Below are positions 36,303-47,300 of a stretch of 64,000 bases of DNA, piece by piece; the first letter of the stretch is position 1, and the number at the start of each line of letters is the position of its first letter. The translations under genes were made by a program, and so were the position numbers. The notes below the pieces were generated by a model. That model was not told where the DNA came from, made no database searches, and was given only the letters and a program-made list of their open reading frames with translations. Origin of the DNA: Sisyra terminalis (taxonomy: Eukaryota > Arthropoda > Insecta > Neuroptera > Sisyridae); the NCBI GenBank assembly GCA_958496175.1, contig OY292276.1, positions 14,774,001 through 14,838,000 of the forward strand, written 5' to 3'.

Positions 36303-37913
36303 CTTCTGGAGAAATCTGGAATGTCCCTTTGGATTATGAAGAAAGACACATTTTTGCAAAATAGAAACGGATTGGTACCAAATCGAACTACGATTTTGAA
36401 ATGAATTTTTAATCATCTAATAATTTAAAAAAAAAAAAAAAACAGAAAATTTGCTTAAAGTAAAAGTCCTTTTTAAGTGACCATCAACGTACAGTAGGGC
36501 TAAGATTAAAAAAAAACATATCGAACCTAAAGTTCAGCGATTTATTTAACCAATCCAACTCACGATAGGTATTGAAAACAGTCGGAATTAAACCATGGAA
36601 AACTACTTTTCTACCCCTAATTACAATCTATGTAGAAATCTACTCAAATGTGAGGGATTGAAAATATTTAAAAATCAATACCCAAACTAGTTTTCATTTC
36701 CTTCAAGAACTATCTTCCAATTGTTGATGAAAATTGGTACATTTTGCGTACAGTTCTAAGTTTACCCTAATGTTTATAACGGCAAGTTTTAGGGACCAAA
36801 ATGAGAGAAAATCTGTTAAAAGAATTCATATTTATTTTTACAAACATATTCTTATCGTAACCTTTGACTTTTTCCAATCTTATAATTCCTCTTCAACCCC
36901 AAAAAACCTTCAACTCCAAACTCAATTTAATCATTTATCTAATTCACTTTCGTTTGTTTAATTTTCCGTTTTCCTTTTGCTTCCGCTTGCCAAGCATAAA
37001 ATCTCAAACATCCCACATTAAAATCAACATTCCCCATCCCCAATTTCCTGCTCTTATTGTTCGATATTTCCACTCCAATCTGTTGACAATTTCCCGTTTG
37101 AAATTTTTAAACTCTGCAGAACATTTCTTTCGTACAAACTTTTTTCTCTCAATTGAATATGTTTCATCAATGAAATCGACGTTGATTGTAAATAACTAAC
37201 GCCCACGTGACTCTCTGGAGGTTTCACCTATGCAAGTTGTTAATAATATTCATTCTATATGTAGCATATATTATAAATACGCATACAAAAAATTTACTAA
37301 TGTGTTGGTTACATATTCGTATTCGTCCATCTGGTGCTTTTACGCCCATCATCGCACTCGTCTTTCATAATCATATTACTTAACCTTCTTTTTTTCCATC
37401 GCTTAACAATCTGTCAAGGCCCAAAACGGTTTATGAATCAATCTCATTCTTGATCTGCATAAACTTTATCCAAACAAAAGAAAATTTCACAAAAAAAATA
37501 TTTAATAATCCGTATGGATTAACCTACATAAATTAACAGAGAACGATCAAAGAACATGTAGGCTTAAGCTTGATATATATACCACCAACTGGATATGGTT
37601 CTACTTGCATCAGTACACGGTTAATTTAAATTTACTGATGAAAAATCGAAATAAAAAATGGACATTTTTGCAACCTTTTAATCACTTAAAATTTGTGAAA
37701 GTTTTTTTTTTTACCAAAAACCACTAGAGAGTTATCTTTATTAATTAGTGAAAAAAGTTACACTACAAAAGGTAAATTCCACCATTTGGAAACATAAGTA
37801 TAAATAAAATTCTATCCATTTTGTTAGGACAATAATTGGCAATTAGAGTCACGGGTGGTTGAAAATCAAAGCAGGTTCGAAATAAAATTGGAGCTTTTCA
37901 TACCTTTGAATGC
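36303..37913. other. AT-rich noncoding DNA
   Basis: No gene recognised. Overlapping frames at 36734-37199 reflect a C/T-rich stretch, without known domains. Confidence 0.4.
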
Positions 37914-38652
37914 TTAAGGGGAGAAGCTGGTCTAGAATTTTGAAGAAACCGAAATTTTTTTTTGTCTTAAAAGGTACTTTAGGGTCTTAAAAATAACATA
38001 CCAAAGGATGGTTGCCGGCAAAAATGTCTAAATGCCCAAACTTTCGCAGATTAAAGGTATATAAGCATTTAACATGATTTTATAGTACTTAAAACTTTAA
38101 ACGCGTTTTTCTTGAAATCACTTTTTTTGAACTGGCCGAAGACATAACTCGAGCAAATCTTTACTGATCTATACGAAATTTTGACAGTACATTCGAAATA
38201 CCTTTCTCCGGAGACATAGGTACGTAAGATTTTTTTTATATTGCATAGTTTTTTTTTAATCAACAATTTTGTCGTTTTTTTATAGTGAAAATTTTAATGT
38301 TTTAATCAAACGTGCACCATTTCGCGAAAAAACAAAATATCGAAAAAATCCTACGTACGTCTCTTGCAGTTGTTATATAGAAACTAAAAATTTTCAGGAT
38401 TTTGTTCCAGGACCAAAATTAAGGAGGTTACATCTTCGGCCATGGATCCGTCTAAAAAATGAGGCGCCTCCGAAGAAATGCTGGACAGCCGCCATTTTGA
38501 ATTTAATTGATACGAAAAAATTTGTATTTGTATATTAAAACCTAAATTATAAAACCTCTTTCACAGATTTTCGATTGATCTTTTTGTTGAGTCACAAAAA
38601 ATTCATAAATTATGCCCATTTTTTCACGCTCTAGACCAGCTTCCCCCCTTAA
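37914..38652. mobile_element. TTAA-flanked nonautonomous element, piggyBac-like (739 bp)
   Basis: Left TTAAGGGGAGAAGCTGGTCT and right, inverted, TTAAGGGGGGAAGCTGGTCT; the shared terminal repeat continues through CTAGA. TTAA at both borders is the piggyBac target duplication. The interior encodes no transposase; the two small frames (38069-38266 and 38269-38538) lack known domains. Interior symmetry is weak, so it is probably a deletion derivative rather than a pure foldback. Confidence 0.78.
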
Positions 38653-38856
38653 GTCCAGGTATACATTAGATTTCAGAAAAATGTATTCCCAAAAATAAAG
38701 ACTCATTAATGGACGAGTGATCAAGCTTACTTCGAAACTAATAGACTTTGGAATCGAATTCCGTATGGGCTTTATAAAATTTCGCGATTTATAAATTCTT
38801 TAACCTTAGCGTAGGAAAAGATTATTATAAAGTTTCAGATCCTCGATGATGATAAA

Positions 38857-38985
38857 TTGGTAAAAATATTCAGAGGATTAGGATCAAATAATAATCGGTC
38901 AAAACTAATAAATAGTTATAGCGCATGAAATAAATAGTTTTGACTGATTATTATTTAATCCTAGTCCTCTGAATATTTTTACCAG
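38857..38985. repeat. Short palindromic element, family C
   Basis: Arms of about 60 bp: TTGGTAAAAATATTCAGAGG at the left and CCTCTGAATATTTTTACCAG at the right, continuing through AGGATCAAATAATAATC. The outer arm matches the terminal repeat of the 40141-40539 element (TTCAGAGG, AGGATCAAATA), so this looks like a shorter form without the hammerhead-like part. Confidence 0.82.
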
Positions 38986-39284
38986 TAAGGAAAGATCTTA
39001 TAACTAATAACGAGAAAAAAATTAACGACTTAAAAGCCTATAAAATTTAAATTTTTAAAAAGGGTTTAAAATTTTATTGTCAAAAAAAGTTTATAGTTTT
39101 GAAGAAAAAGAAAATGCAAGAAAATGCATACATTCATTTGTTAAAAATTATAACACCCCAAAAAAACTAAATCGATTGATAGAAATTGGCAGCGTAATAT
39201 TTAGTGGGGTTGAAAGGGTTTAGTTGTACATGAATGAAGTGGATTCTTCCCCTATGACGGAAAAATCCGCAATTACGTCATTGT

Positions 39285-39500
39285 TCATTCATGGAAGCGT
39301 CGACTTCCCCTAGCTCGCTTTCGGGGTGCGAGCGGCACGAGGGTTGCCCCGCCGTGTGTAGCGGCATCATCCCTCCAACCCTACAACTCATTCACGAGAA
39401 CGAAAATGGAAAAGTTGCCTTGGGAAATTCCTGTTTGCCTGATACCCAATATCCGGCTTACCTGACCTTTTCCCGAGTCGGATTGTCAAGGAAATGAGGA
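39285..39500 (+). promoter_or_regulatory. GC-rich island with open frame
   Basis: A clear compositional island (GCGAGCGGCACGAGGGTTGC and neighbours). The plus frame 39291-39497 (69 codons counting the stop) is open but resembles nothing I recognise and ends without a splice donor I would trust. An enhancer, a noncoding exon, or a lone coding exon are all possible. Confidence 0.3.
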
Positions 39501-40140
39501 GCAGCGCAGTGGGGAGGGCGGTGAGGTTCATTGATTTTCCCGAACAAGTTCGATGTCAATGTGGTGGCCTCGTAAGACATGCGTGTGTGAGCTTTTTGGC
39601 GTAGTTTTTCATATTTTTTTTTTGGTATAAGGGGTTGTTTCATTGAGAGTTTTCGCAATATTGATCCCCTAAGTGGGGTAGTTTCCATTGATGGTACATA
39701 GATTTAAGTGCTTTAAAAGTTAATTAAAACTTTTTTCATAGTTTTAAATCAGATTTATAGTTCGATTTATTGATTTTTTAACAATTATTTTTATAAAAAT
39801 AGAATCTAATTTTGGGAATTATTAATAATGCATTGTTTCTATAATTCTAAGTTTATTCTCGATCATGTTTCACATTATTTAATCCATAAAGTTATTTATA
39901 GTAGATTTTGTAATTCCATTGTAAAACAACATATTGAACCAAAATGAGAAATTATTAAAATTTTAAGCAATAAAAATTTAGACTTTTCATCAGGGTGAAA
40001 CGCATCTTAATAACCAATATCTTAATTTTTAACGTTTCACCTAGTATTCCTTTATTATTCCAAATTGCTGAAATTTCAGGAAAATAACAGAAAATTTAAA
40101 TTATGGTAAAATTTCAGATCCTTAGTATAACAACTTAATG
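39501..40140. other. AT-rich noncoding DNA
   Basis: No gene recognised. Similarity to the flank of 38857-38985 begins near 40113 (TTTCAGATCCT), so family C may extend slightly beyond the left boundary given for the next element. Confidence 0.4.
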
Positions 40141-40191
40141 CAAATTTTCAGAGGGCAAGGATCAAATAGTTAAAACAAGATGTTTAGTTTC

Positions 40192-40223
40192 GACGTTTCG
40201 ACCCTTTATTGAGCCTTCCTCAG
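40192..40223 (-). ncRNA. Hammerhead-like motif, left arm
   Basis: On the minus strand: CTGAGGA, one A, stem GGCTC, loop AATAAA, stem GGGTC, GAAACGTC. Five pairs including two G-T wobbles. CTGAGGA differs from CTGATGA only at the position known to tolerate change. Helix I is poor. Confidence 0.42.
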
Positions 40224-40451
40224 GCGTTCATAAACAATTCCTTTCTTTATCAACAATAATTCTTGTCATGATCCATTTTAGCTATGCTAAGCGGTTGAGT
40301 TTATTAAGAGTATCATTTATAACTAATTTTTATTGAATTTTATGTATCTTGGAAGCTCTTATTATTATTTTTTATTAACTGTACCGTATTTATAAAATGA
40401 ATCACTACAAGGTTTATTGCAGACAAATTTAAGGCAATTGTTTGAAAATGC

Positions 40452-40483
40452 CTGAGGAAGACTCAATAAAGGGCCGAAACGTC
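40452..40483 (+). ncRNA. Hammerhead-like motif, right arm
   Basis: CTGAGGA, one A, stem GACTC, loop AATAAA, stem GGGCC, GAAACGTC. One A-C mismatch and one wobble; helix I is not supported. Inverted partner of 40192-40223 and probably decayed. Confidence 0.35.
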
Positions 40484-40539
40484 ACGAATAAAAATCTAGT
40501 TTTAACTACTTATTTTGGTCCTAGTCCTCTGACAATTTG

Positions 40540-42680
40540 ATTTAAGAAAATTTAAAGTTTTATCTTCTTTATAAATTATTGGTAAAAACTATTTTGTCTA
40601 TATTTTCTTATAGAGAAAATATTTTTTATACAGCGAAATTTTTTTATAGCGACACTATTTGATACATTTAAATAATGAATAAATTTTAGACGAAGGGAGT
40701 TCATAAGGAACGTTATTTTGATAACTTTGCCTTTTCTGATTTACACTTGTAACAATAAATTAACTTCCCGGAATTTTCAACTTCCAAAAATGACCCCAAA
40801 AATACCCTTTTGAAGGACATTTATAAGTACTTCAGCTATTGAAGAAAGGCTGGTTAGACCAGCTTGGTCGAAAAAGAGGTTTTCTACAATTGAAAGAAAA
40901 AAATAACTACCTTCTGTATAAAAATTTACTAATAAATTTATATGATTTCTTTAACTATTTGATTTTTCGATGTCTTTAGCTCATTTCGTTTTTTTTTTTA
41001 GTAAACAAATTACTATGGTTTTAACGAATATAATAACGAAACATCTATTTTTGGTAAGACCTGCAATTTTCTTTCAATTTGATTCCTATTTATATAAAAA
41101 TAAATCCAAATAAATTCCTAAGGAATGTACTAATCTATGGATAAACTTGAAACAAATTAAACAAATTTTGAAAAATGTGAATATTTTTAAAAGTTTTTAT
41201 TTTTACATTATATTTTAATTCTAATGAGTTGTCTTGAATTATTCATCAAAATAAGATTTTTTTTTGTTAATGAAAATATATTTATGCGAAAGCTCTTTGA
41301 TAAAATAATTTAAAAATTCTTTGAAAAAGTTTTTCCTCGAATAGATTACGTTACTGTCAATGTATTATGTAGAAGAGCTTTTAGCGCAATCGTCAATTTG
41401 TATGACAAGCGCATGCGTTCGTTGGCTTGTGTTTGTTTTTTCCAGGAAAAGCTTGCATGTCACCAGAGACACCTGTGAGCCACGTCATCGTGATTTTTCT
41501 CGACAACAATTGATTTGTATTTGGCCGCACTTTAATTTTTTGTCGCTCAGTTGTTTTTTTGAGCTTTTTTTTCTTTTTGGGTTGATTTAATCAAGTGTCA
41601 ACCATACAGTATTTCGGCCAGAAAAATAAAATAAAATTGTCCCAACCAAAATAAACGTTAACGTCATTGATATTAAAACTTTAAAAATAAATCGAGGTAA
41701 GTTTAAAATTTCCTCGTTAATTTTTTTTTTTTTTGGAAACACATAGTAACATTTGTCGAATGAGTTTGAGTTTAATTCAGCCGTAACGCAATTAGTTTTA
41801 TTGCCCTTAATGTGATTCGGAAATAGAGATTTGAAAACTTAAAAGATATTTCATTAAATATAGAAGAAAATTTATCGTCATTTCAAAATTTGAATATTTA
41901 TTAAATAAATTAAAAATAGAAAAAATATATATATTTTTTTAATATTTAATTTGATTTAAAAAATAAAAATTCAATTTAAAAAAATAATTATTTAAATTTT
42001 AATGTTTCGTATTTTATTTTTTTGGAACAATTTATTTCGTAAGTGAAAGATTTATTTTTCCGAGTCTCCTTCGAGAAGACTTGTTATTTTTTTATAAATA
42101 GAACATTTAAAAAGTTCAAATTAAAAAAAAAACAATAAAATATTTTTGCGATTGTTTCTGAGACTGAAATAGAAATGATCAAATTTGTCATTCAACTGTA
42201 TTTCTTTTTAAAAAAAATAAATTTAAAGCTTAATATTTTGAACGTTTTTCTTTCTTTTTTTAGAATAGAAAATCGAGATTAATAATCCATTAGTTTGGTG
42301 CTGGTGGAATGATTTAGGAGAGCTTTTTCGTTTGGGAATTTTAGTTTATGGAAATCTACAGTGGTTAAAATTAGAGTGATTTGGGGGGACATAATTCAAG
42401 TTTATGGACTCAAACGGTGACAGGGATTAAATTTTTTTGTCTAATTTTAACTTAAAAATATATTTTTAAGCGAAAAATTGCCATGCAACTTAATGATCTT
42501 CTAAAATTTGAAACATATTTATTTTAAGTTTTAAAATAAATATTTTTTTAAGTGGTAAAGAAGCATGTTGAAAAAGAATTTAGTCATTGATAAAAATTTC
42601 GAATCTTATTTGTATTAGAGAAAATTAATTATTTTTCGGTGTACTGTAATATTTAAAACTCTAGCGTCGCTAAGGACGTA
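40540..42680. other. AT-rich noncoding DNA
   Basis: No gene recognised. 41340-41600 is slightly less AT-rich and has an open frame (41360-41590) without known domains; 41880-42250 is almost pure A/T. Confidence 0.45.
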
Positions 42681-43317
42681 GGGTAAGGTGGGGTTTAAAG
42701 GTCCAATTTTATTATTCCGTATTATATTGGGAAAACCAACCTTATTAATTTGAAACGTATAATGCTAATCAAACAAACAAATATCTGGTCATGTTTAATT
42801 TAATTTTTAACGGAATTATCTCGATAGAAGTTTACCATTTTACATTTTTTCTAGACCTTGTCGTCTATCTCTTTTTGCCCCTTAGTAAGAGCAAAAAGGG
42901 ACGGCTAAGGGGCAAAAAGGTCCAGTATTTATTTTAAGTAAATAACAGGTATCATGAATTAATAACAGTATTTGAATCAATGAAATATTTCTTGATTTTT
43001 ATTTGGAAAATTTTATATCAGTCATTTTAAACATAACATTAAACTCTTCTTTTTTTTAAAATAAAAGTGACATTAATTGAAACATAAGTAATATTTTTTT
43101 GTACCTCTAACTTAACTTAATCAAGCTCATCGTTTCCAGAATCCCAATTATAACAAACGAAGTAAACAAATCCTTGGTTAGAAATACAGTTTTCATGGGC
43201 CCATTGCTTGCAAAGATTGAGTTGAATCCAACCTTCACGTGGCTGGGTAAGGAAAAGGTCCACGTGGACCTTTTTGACCCAGTTACGTTCAAGAATTTTT
43301 ACTAGGCTATAACTAGT
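42681..43317 (-). mobile_element. pogo-like DNA transposon, 3' part
   Basis: GGGTAAGGTGGGG at 42682 looks like the terminus of arthropod pogo-like elements. A 14-bp perfect inverted repeat, TTTTTGCCCCTTAG (42872-42885) and its complement (42905-42918), lies inside, and AAGGTCC recurs several times. The transposase C-terminus is at 43117-43290 on the minus strand, reading toward this terminus, as expected for a 3' end. I could not find the opposite end. Confidence 0.5.
43117..43290 (-). pseudogene. C-terminal PHD-like zinc finger of a pogo-type transposase
   Basis: In the minus-strand frame ending TAA at 43117, the residues include EGWIQLNLCKQWAHENCI and FVYFVCYNWDSGNDEL. This fits the W(I/V)QCxxCxxWxHExC...YxCxxC finger at the C-terminus of many insect pogo/Tigger-type transposases. 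Two Cys positions are lost (Leu replaces the first, Trp the last), so the finger is no longer intact. A different open frame covers the same bases but shows no family likeness. The catalytic domain is not visible upstream. Confidence 0.68.
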
Positions 43318-43849
43318 TTACTGTTTAAATTAGCTAAAAACTAATAATAAATCCTGAAAAACCACTAAATCTCATAAACTATGAAACTATGTTATAGTCT
43401 AGTCAAATCAATATAACTTCTGGAAACTGAAAAGAATATTGATTAAAAATTTTACTTTCGTAAACCTATCGAGGTGCCGTCGTAAATCTCCTATCTGTAA
43501 AGTAGCTTAACTGCCAGGGTGGCCTCTAAATGCTTCTTACACTTCCTCATCCCTATCATTATAGTTAAATAGAGTAATATGCCACTAGTATTTTAGATAC
43601 TCATGGTGGACCTTCAAACCCGTGGACTTTTATGCCGCTACGACATCTACTTACTACTTATTATATAAAGCGAAGGTAGGTATATTTAGAACTAAAAAAA
43701 GCTGGGAAAAAATCTAGATCTATTCCAGAAGAATTAAATTTTTTGATTGAACTGAAGAAATATCCTGATTTTAGGGATAATTTTTTCATCTATTATTTGA
43801 AATATAAACATGAATACTGTACGTAAAAGAATATTTTTACATTCTTCAA

Positions 43850-44307
43850 GCAATGTATCGCCCAGACTGTAAAACATCCAACATCATGGTTTGGAGCTGC
43901 ATATCAGCAAAGGGTACCGGAAGGATATACATTGTGGAAGGTACTATGAGACAAGACCAATCATATACAAGTCTTGGAAACTAGGTTATTTCCTCAAATT
44001 AAAGAGGGGTTTCCGGAAGAAAATTTTATCTTTCTGCAGGATGGATCTCCTTGCCTTAAAGCCCAAAAAGTTATGGATTTCCTCAAAAATTCTAACATTA
44101 ATGTGCTTTCTTGACCAGAAAATAGTCCTGATGCTAATCCTATAGAGAATTTTTGAGCCATTGTGAAGAAAAAACTAAAAACAATAAACTTTTACAACAC
44201 GAGTGGATCTAATTACGGAACTCATTAAGATTTGGCATCATAAAAAAATAAATGAAAAAAAATGTATAGAGCATTCCAGGATGAGAAAAATAAATTATAA
44301 ACAATAT
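43850..44307 (+). pseudogene. Tc1-like transposase remnant
   Basis: Recognisable blocks in order: IMVWSCISAKGTGRIYIVEG, then after a frameshift near 43970 ENFIFLQDGSPCLKAQKV, then NSPDANPIENF, and a C-terminal IKIWHHKKINEKKC segment after another shift. These are the Tc1 blocks MVWGxxSxxGxGxL, NFxFQQDGAPCHxAxxV (second catalytic Asp) and NSPDLNPIENLW (third acidic residue, here Glu). Two in-frame TGA codons fall exactly where the family has Trp (before PENSPD and after PIENF). The N-terminal DNA-binding part is missing. Confidence 0.88.
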
Positions 44308-47300
44308 AGGGTACCATACAAAATATTAGATGCGAGAAATTATTGTAATTTTTAAATTTATCACATTTAAAAACAAAAATGAGTTTTTTTTTCTCTTGAG
44401 TTGTCTTGGGTCTAATATTTTTCACACCTCTGTAACTAAAGGGTAGGAAAATTAATGCAATAAAACCCTAGCAATACACTTACAAATAAGGGGGACAACT
44501 TAAAGTTTAAAGTGGTTTAAAGTATTTAAAATTATAAACCGTTAAAACGGTTTATATTAACACTTCTACATTAACTTGAAAGTTTTACTGTCTTTTTTTC
44601 CACCAATCATAAAAATAAGATTTAAATATGTGTGTAATCTGTCAGTGATATAACAACTTTGTAGCACAAATTACTTCTCCACAATTAATTTAAATTGAAA
44701 TAAATTTCCTTTTGAATAAATTTAGATAAACATTTATTGATTTTTGTGGTAGAAAAAATAATTACATGTAATTTAAGGATACAATGAAGAAAAAAGAAAA
44801 TAGAAACCAATTTTAAACGTTGTAAAGTAGTTTGACTCGAATAGCCATATTGTTTACAGCTTGTTTGTACGTACATAAATAAAATGTTTCTCTTTTATTG
44901 CTATATGATTGAATGGCTATCGAATAGGGTTTTATTGAAATCGAAAAGAAGGAAAAAAGTTTGATTTTTTTTATGTTGTAACGTTTCGAGTTATTACAAA
45001 AGCGTCTTAAACAGATATCTCGTTTGTTCGTTATATTATTAATAATAATATTATTATGGTTATTGTATCGCGGAGATGGTGCCACAGTGTCGCTATATTC
45101 AGTCTCACTCTTACATTAGAGTTTGGGTACTCCGTACATACTTTACCCAGAGTACTGTACTAGTGAGTCAGAGTATACGCCAGATATCATAATATGGGAG
45201 ATATCAAGAAGAAATAAAATTGTGGGGACAAATCAAAACCTCCTCTTCAACGTTCAACTTTGATTTTTTTCCATTTTTTTTTCGTTGTGTTTTTGTAGCG
45301 AACCGGTCCACTTCGTTTAACAAACTCACATGAGTTGTATTTCATACGCAATATTGGACATTTGCAGAAGACTTCATTAAACAAAAAAAAAAAATCAATT
45401 TGGCAAACGAATGGAAATTTGTAATAAATTTCCTCATATTACATTCTTATTTCTTTATATAATAAAAAGGAAAAGTAACGACAAATTGAAGCATTGATTC
45501 ACCTATCAATAATAGATTTAAAATTAAGTCGCAATAGGGCAATTATTATTGATTTAATAAGTATTAAATATGATGCTTGATTTTCCGTAGCATTTGAATA
45601 AATTTGCATAATTAATTCAAAAAATGAAAGGATGAAATTATTTCAGGTAATAAATTAATTTTTTTTTTTCTGTAACTTTTTTTGGCTATTTTTTACCGTC
45701 GGTGATAACGGCCAAATTTTTGGGTGGTTCTAGGGTTAACAAATTTTTGTAAATCGAGAAATATTGAATATTTGCATGATACGAAAATCGCAAACAAGCA
45801 CCTTCCAGTTTTGGAATGGTTACCTTGATCACTTGACTTCTGCCGTTATGGAATTATGTAGATTGAAAAAACGCTATAGGGAAGAAATATTTATTGAATA
45901 TCATTGTTTAAGGGGTTAATTCTAGTTAGAATTTTCAAAAAATCGTTTTTTTTCTTTTTGCATTTTTCGATTGTACATATATTTAAGGATATTCTTTGAA
46001 ACTTTGAAGTTGATTCGGCAAATAGTAAAATTTTCATTCAATGTTTGAAGCTATAAGTGGGTATGTACTGTGTAAAACATATAGTAGTGGACCAGTAAAG
46101 TTTGAAACAGCGTAATAAAAATAACTCCCGTTCTGTAAACTCTTATGGATATTGAATAAATGAATCGTAATAAGAAAAAAAGAAGTGTATTGTCTCTAAA
46201 ATTTTAAATGAATTTTTCCCGAAACGATGTTTTTACGAGTCGGTGAGGGAAATTTTTCCGAAACGGCTGGACCATTTGTCTTCAAATTTTTATATAATCT
46301 TTTTAGATACTTTCTTCAGGTAATGAACGAAAGAATGTGATTTTGATGACAATTTCCACTTTTACAAGCTACTTTGAACTATGAATTTTGATTTTTCCAA
46401 AAAACTTTTATTTTTTGGAAAGGTGCCACGTGATCAAAAATCAAAATTTTGACTATTCCTTCGTTCATCATCTGCATTAATCTATCCTAAAAATAAATCG
46501 TCCGGTTATTTTGATTTCAGATAATTTGTACCAGAAATATTTTCCTCATCGCCAGGCACCTTTTAGATCCTTCAGACTCCCGCCAGATCCTTCAGGAGGT
46601 CGTCTACAGAAGCAAGGAAATTCAAAATTTTTTTAAAAACTATTTACGGGATCTTAAACCACATTAAATCCCTAAATGTACATGCTTTTTATCTATCTTT
46701 GAAAAAAGATATATAAAATGTCTCCTCAAAAATTAGGACTTATACAAAACTTTGCAATGAAGCATAACTCCTTTAATCACCATATATGATAATGTTTCGT
46801 TATTTATATGATAATCTTTAAAGTAATTCATTTACAATATTAGTATATAAAATAAAGTATTTTATATAATATATAATAAACTTTATATAATATAAAGTTT
46901 AAGTTTTGTGCTGTGAAATATTTTAAAAGAAGTCCTGAATTGAAATTGTTCAGTAAACTTATTTTTTATAGAGTAGGAGGATTAAAAAATTAAAAAAGTA
47001 ATCAAAAAGTTTCTATCGAAAAAATGATTCTTTAGGAAGTAAAAAAACAATGTCGAGGAAGCTTGTTGGAAAATGATGGAAAAAATCAAACGAAGAAATA
47101 TTGACAAGAGTTTATGAAGAAATAATAAGAAATTTGATATAGATATAAAGACTAACCAAAAAGCAATTATTTTGTGAGAAAATCAGAAAAAAGACTAAAG
47201 AGAATCACTGTTTTTTATTTCTCATACTACACATACTATTCTGATAGATACCATAACTGTTTTAGAGTAGTGACCATGTTAACATTATGCACTATTCATT

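Larger units (their letters stand above)
40141..40539. mobile_element. Family C element with inverted terminal repeats and paired hammerhead-like motifs
   Basis: Inverted ends CAAATTTTCAGAGG and CAAATTGTCAGAGG continue through AGGATCAAATAGTTAAAAC-type sequence to the hammerhead-like motifs, so each arm is about 90 bp. The 200-bp centre has no coding capacity. The two arms have diverged from each other by several substitutions. Confidence 0.82.

Noticed and set aside
38269..38538. 89-residue protein gene
   Set aside because: Lies inside the TTAA-flanked mobile element and matches no known family.
43107..43292. 61-residue open frame taken as the protein here
   Set aside because: A different minus-strand frame over the same bases carries the transposase zinc-finger likeness; this one is its shadow.
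44970..45015. GAAACGTTAC on the minus strand as a hammerhead-like copy
   Set aside because: No CTGANGA core and no complementary stem; only the tail resembles the family.
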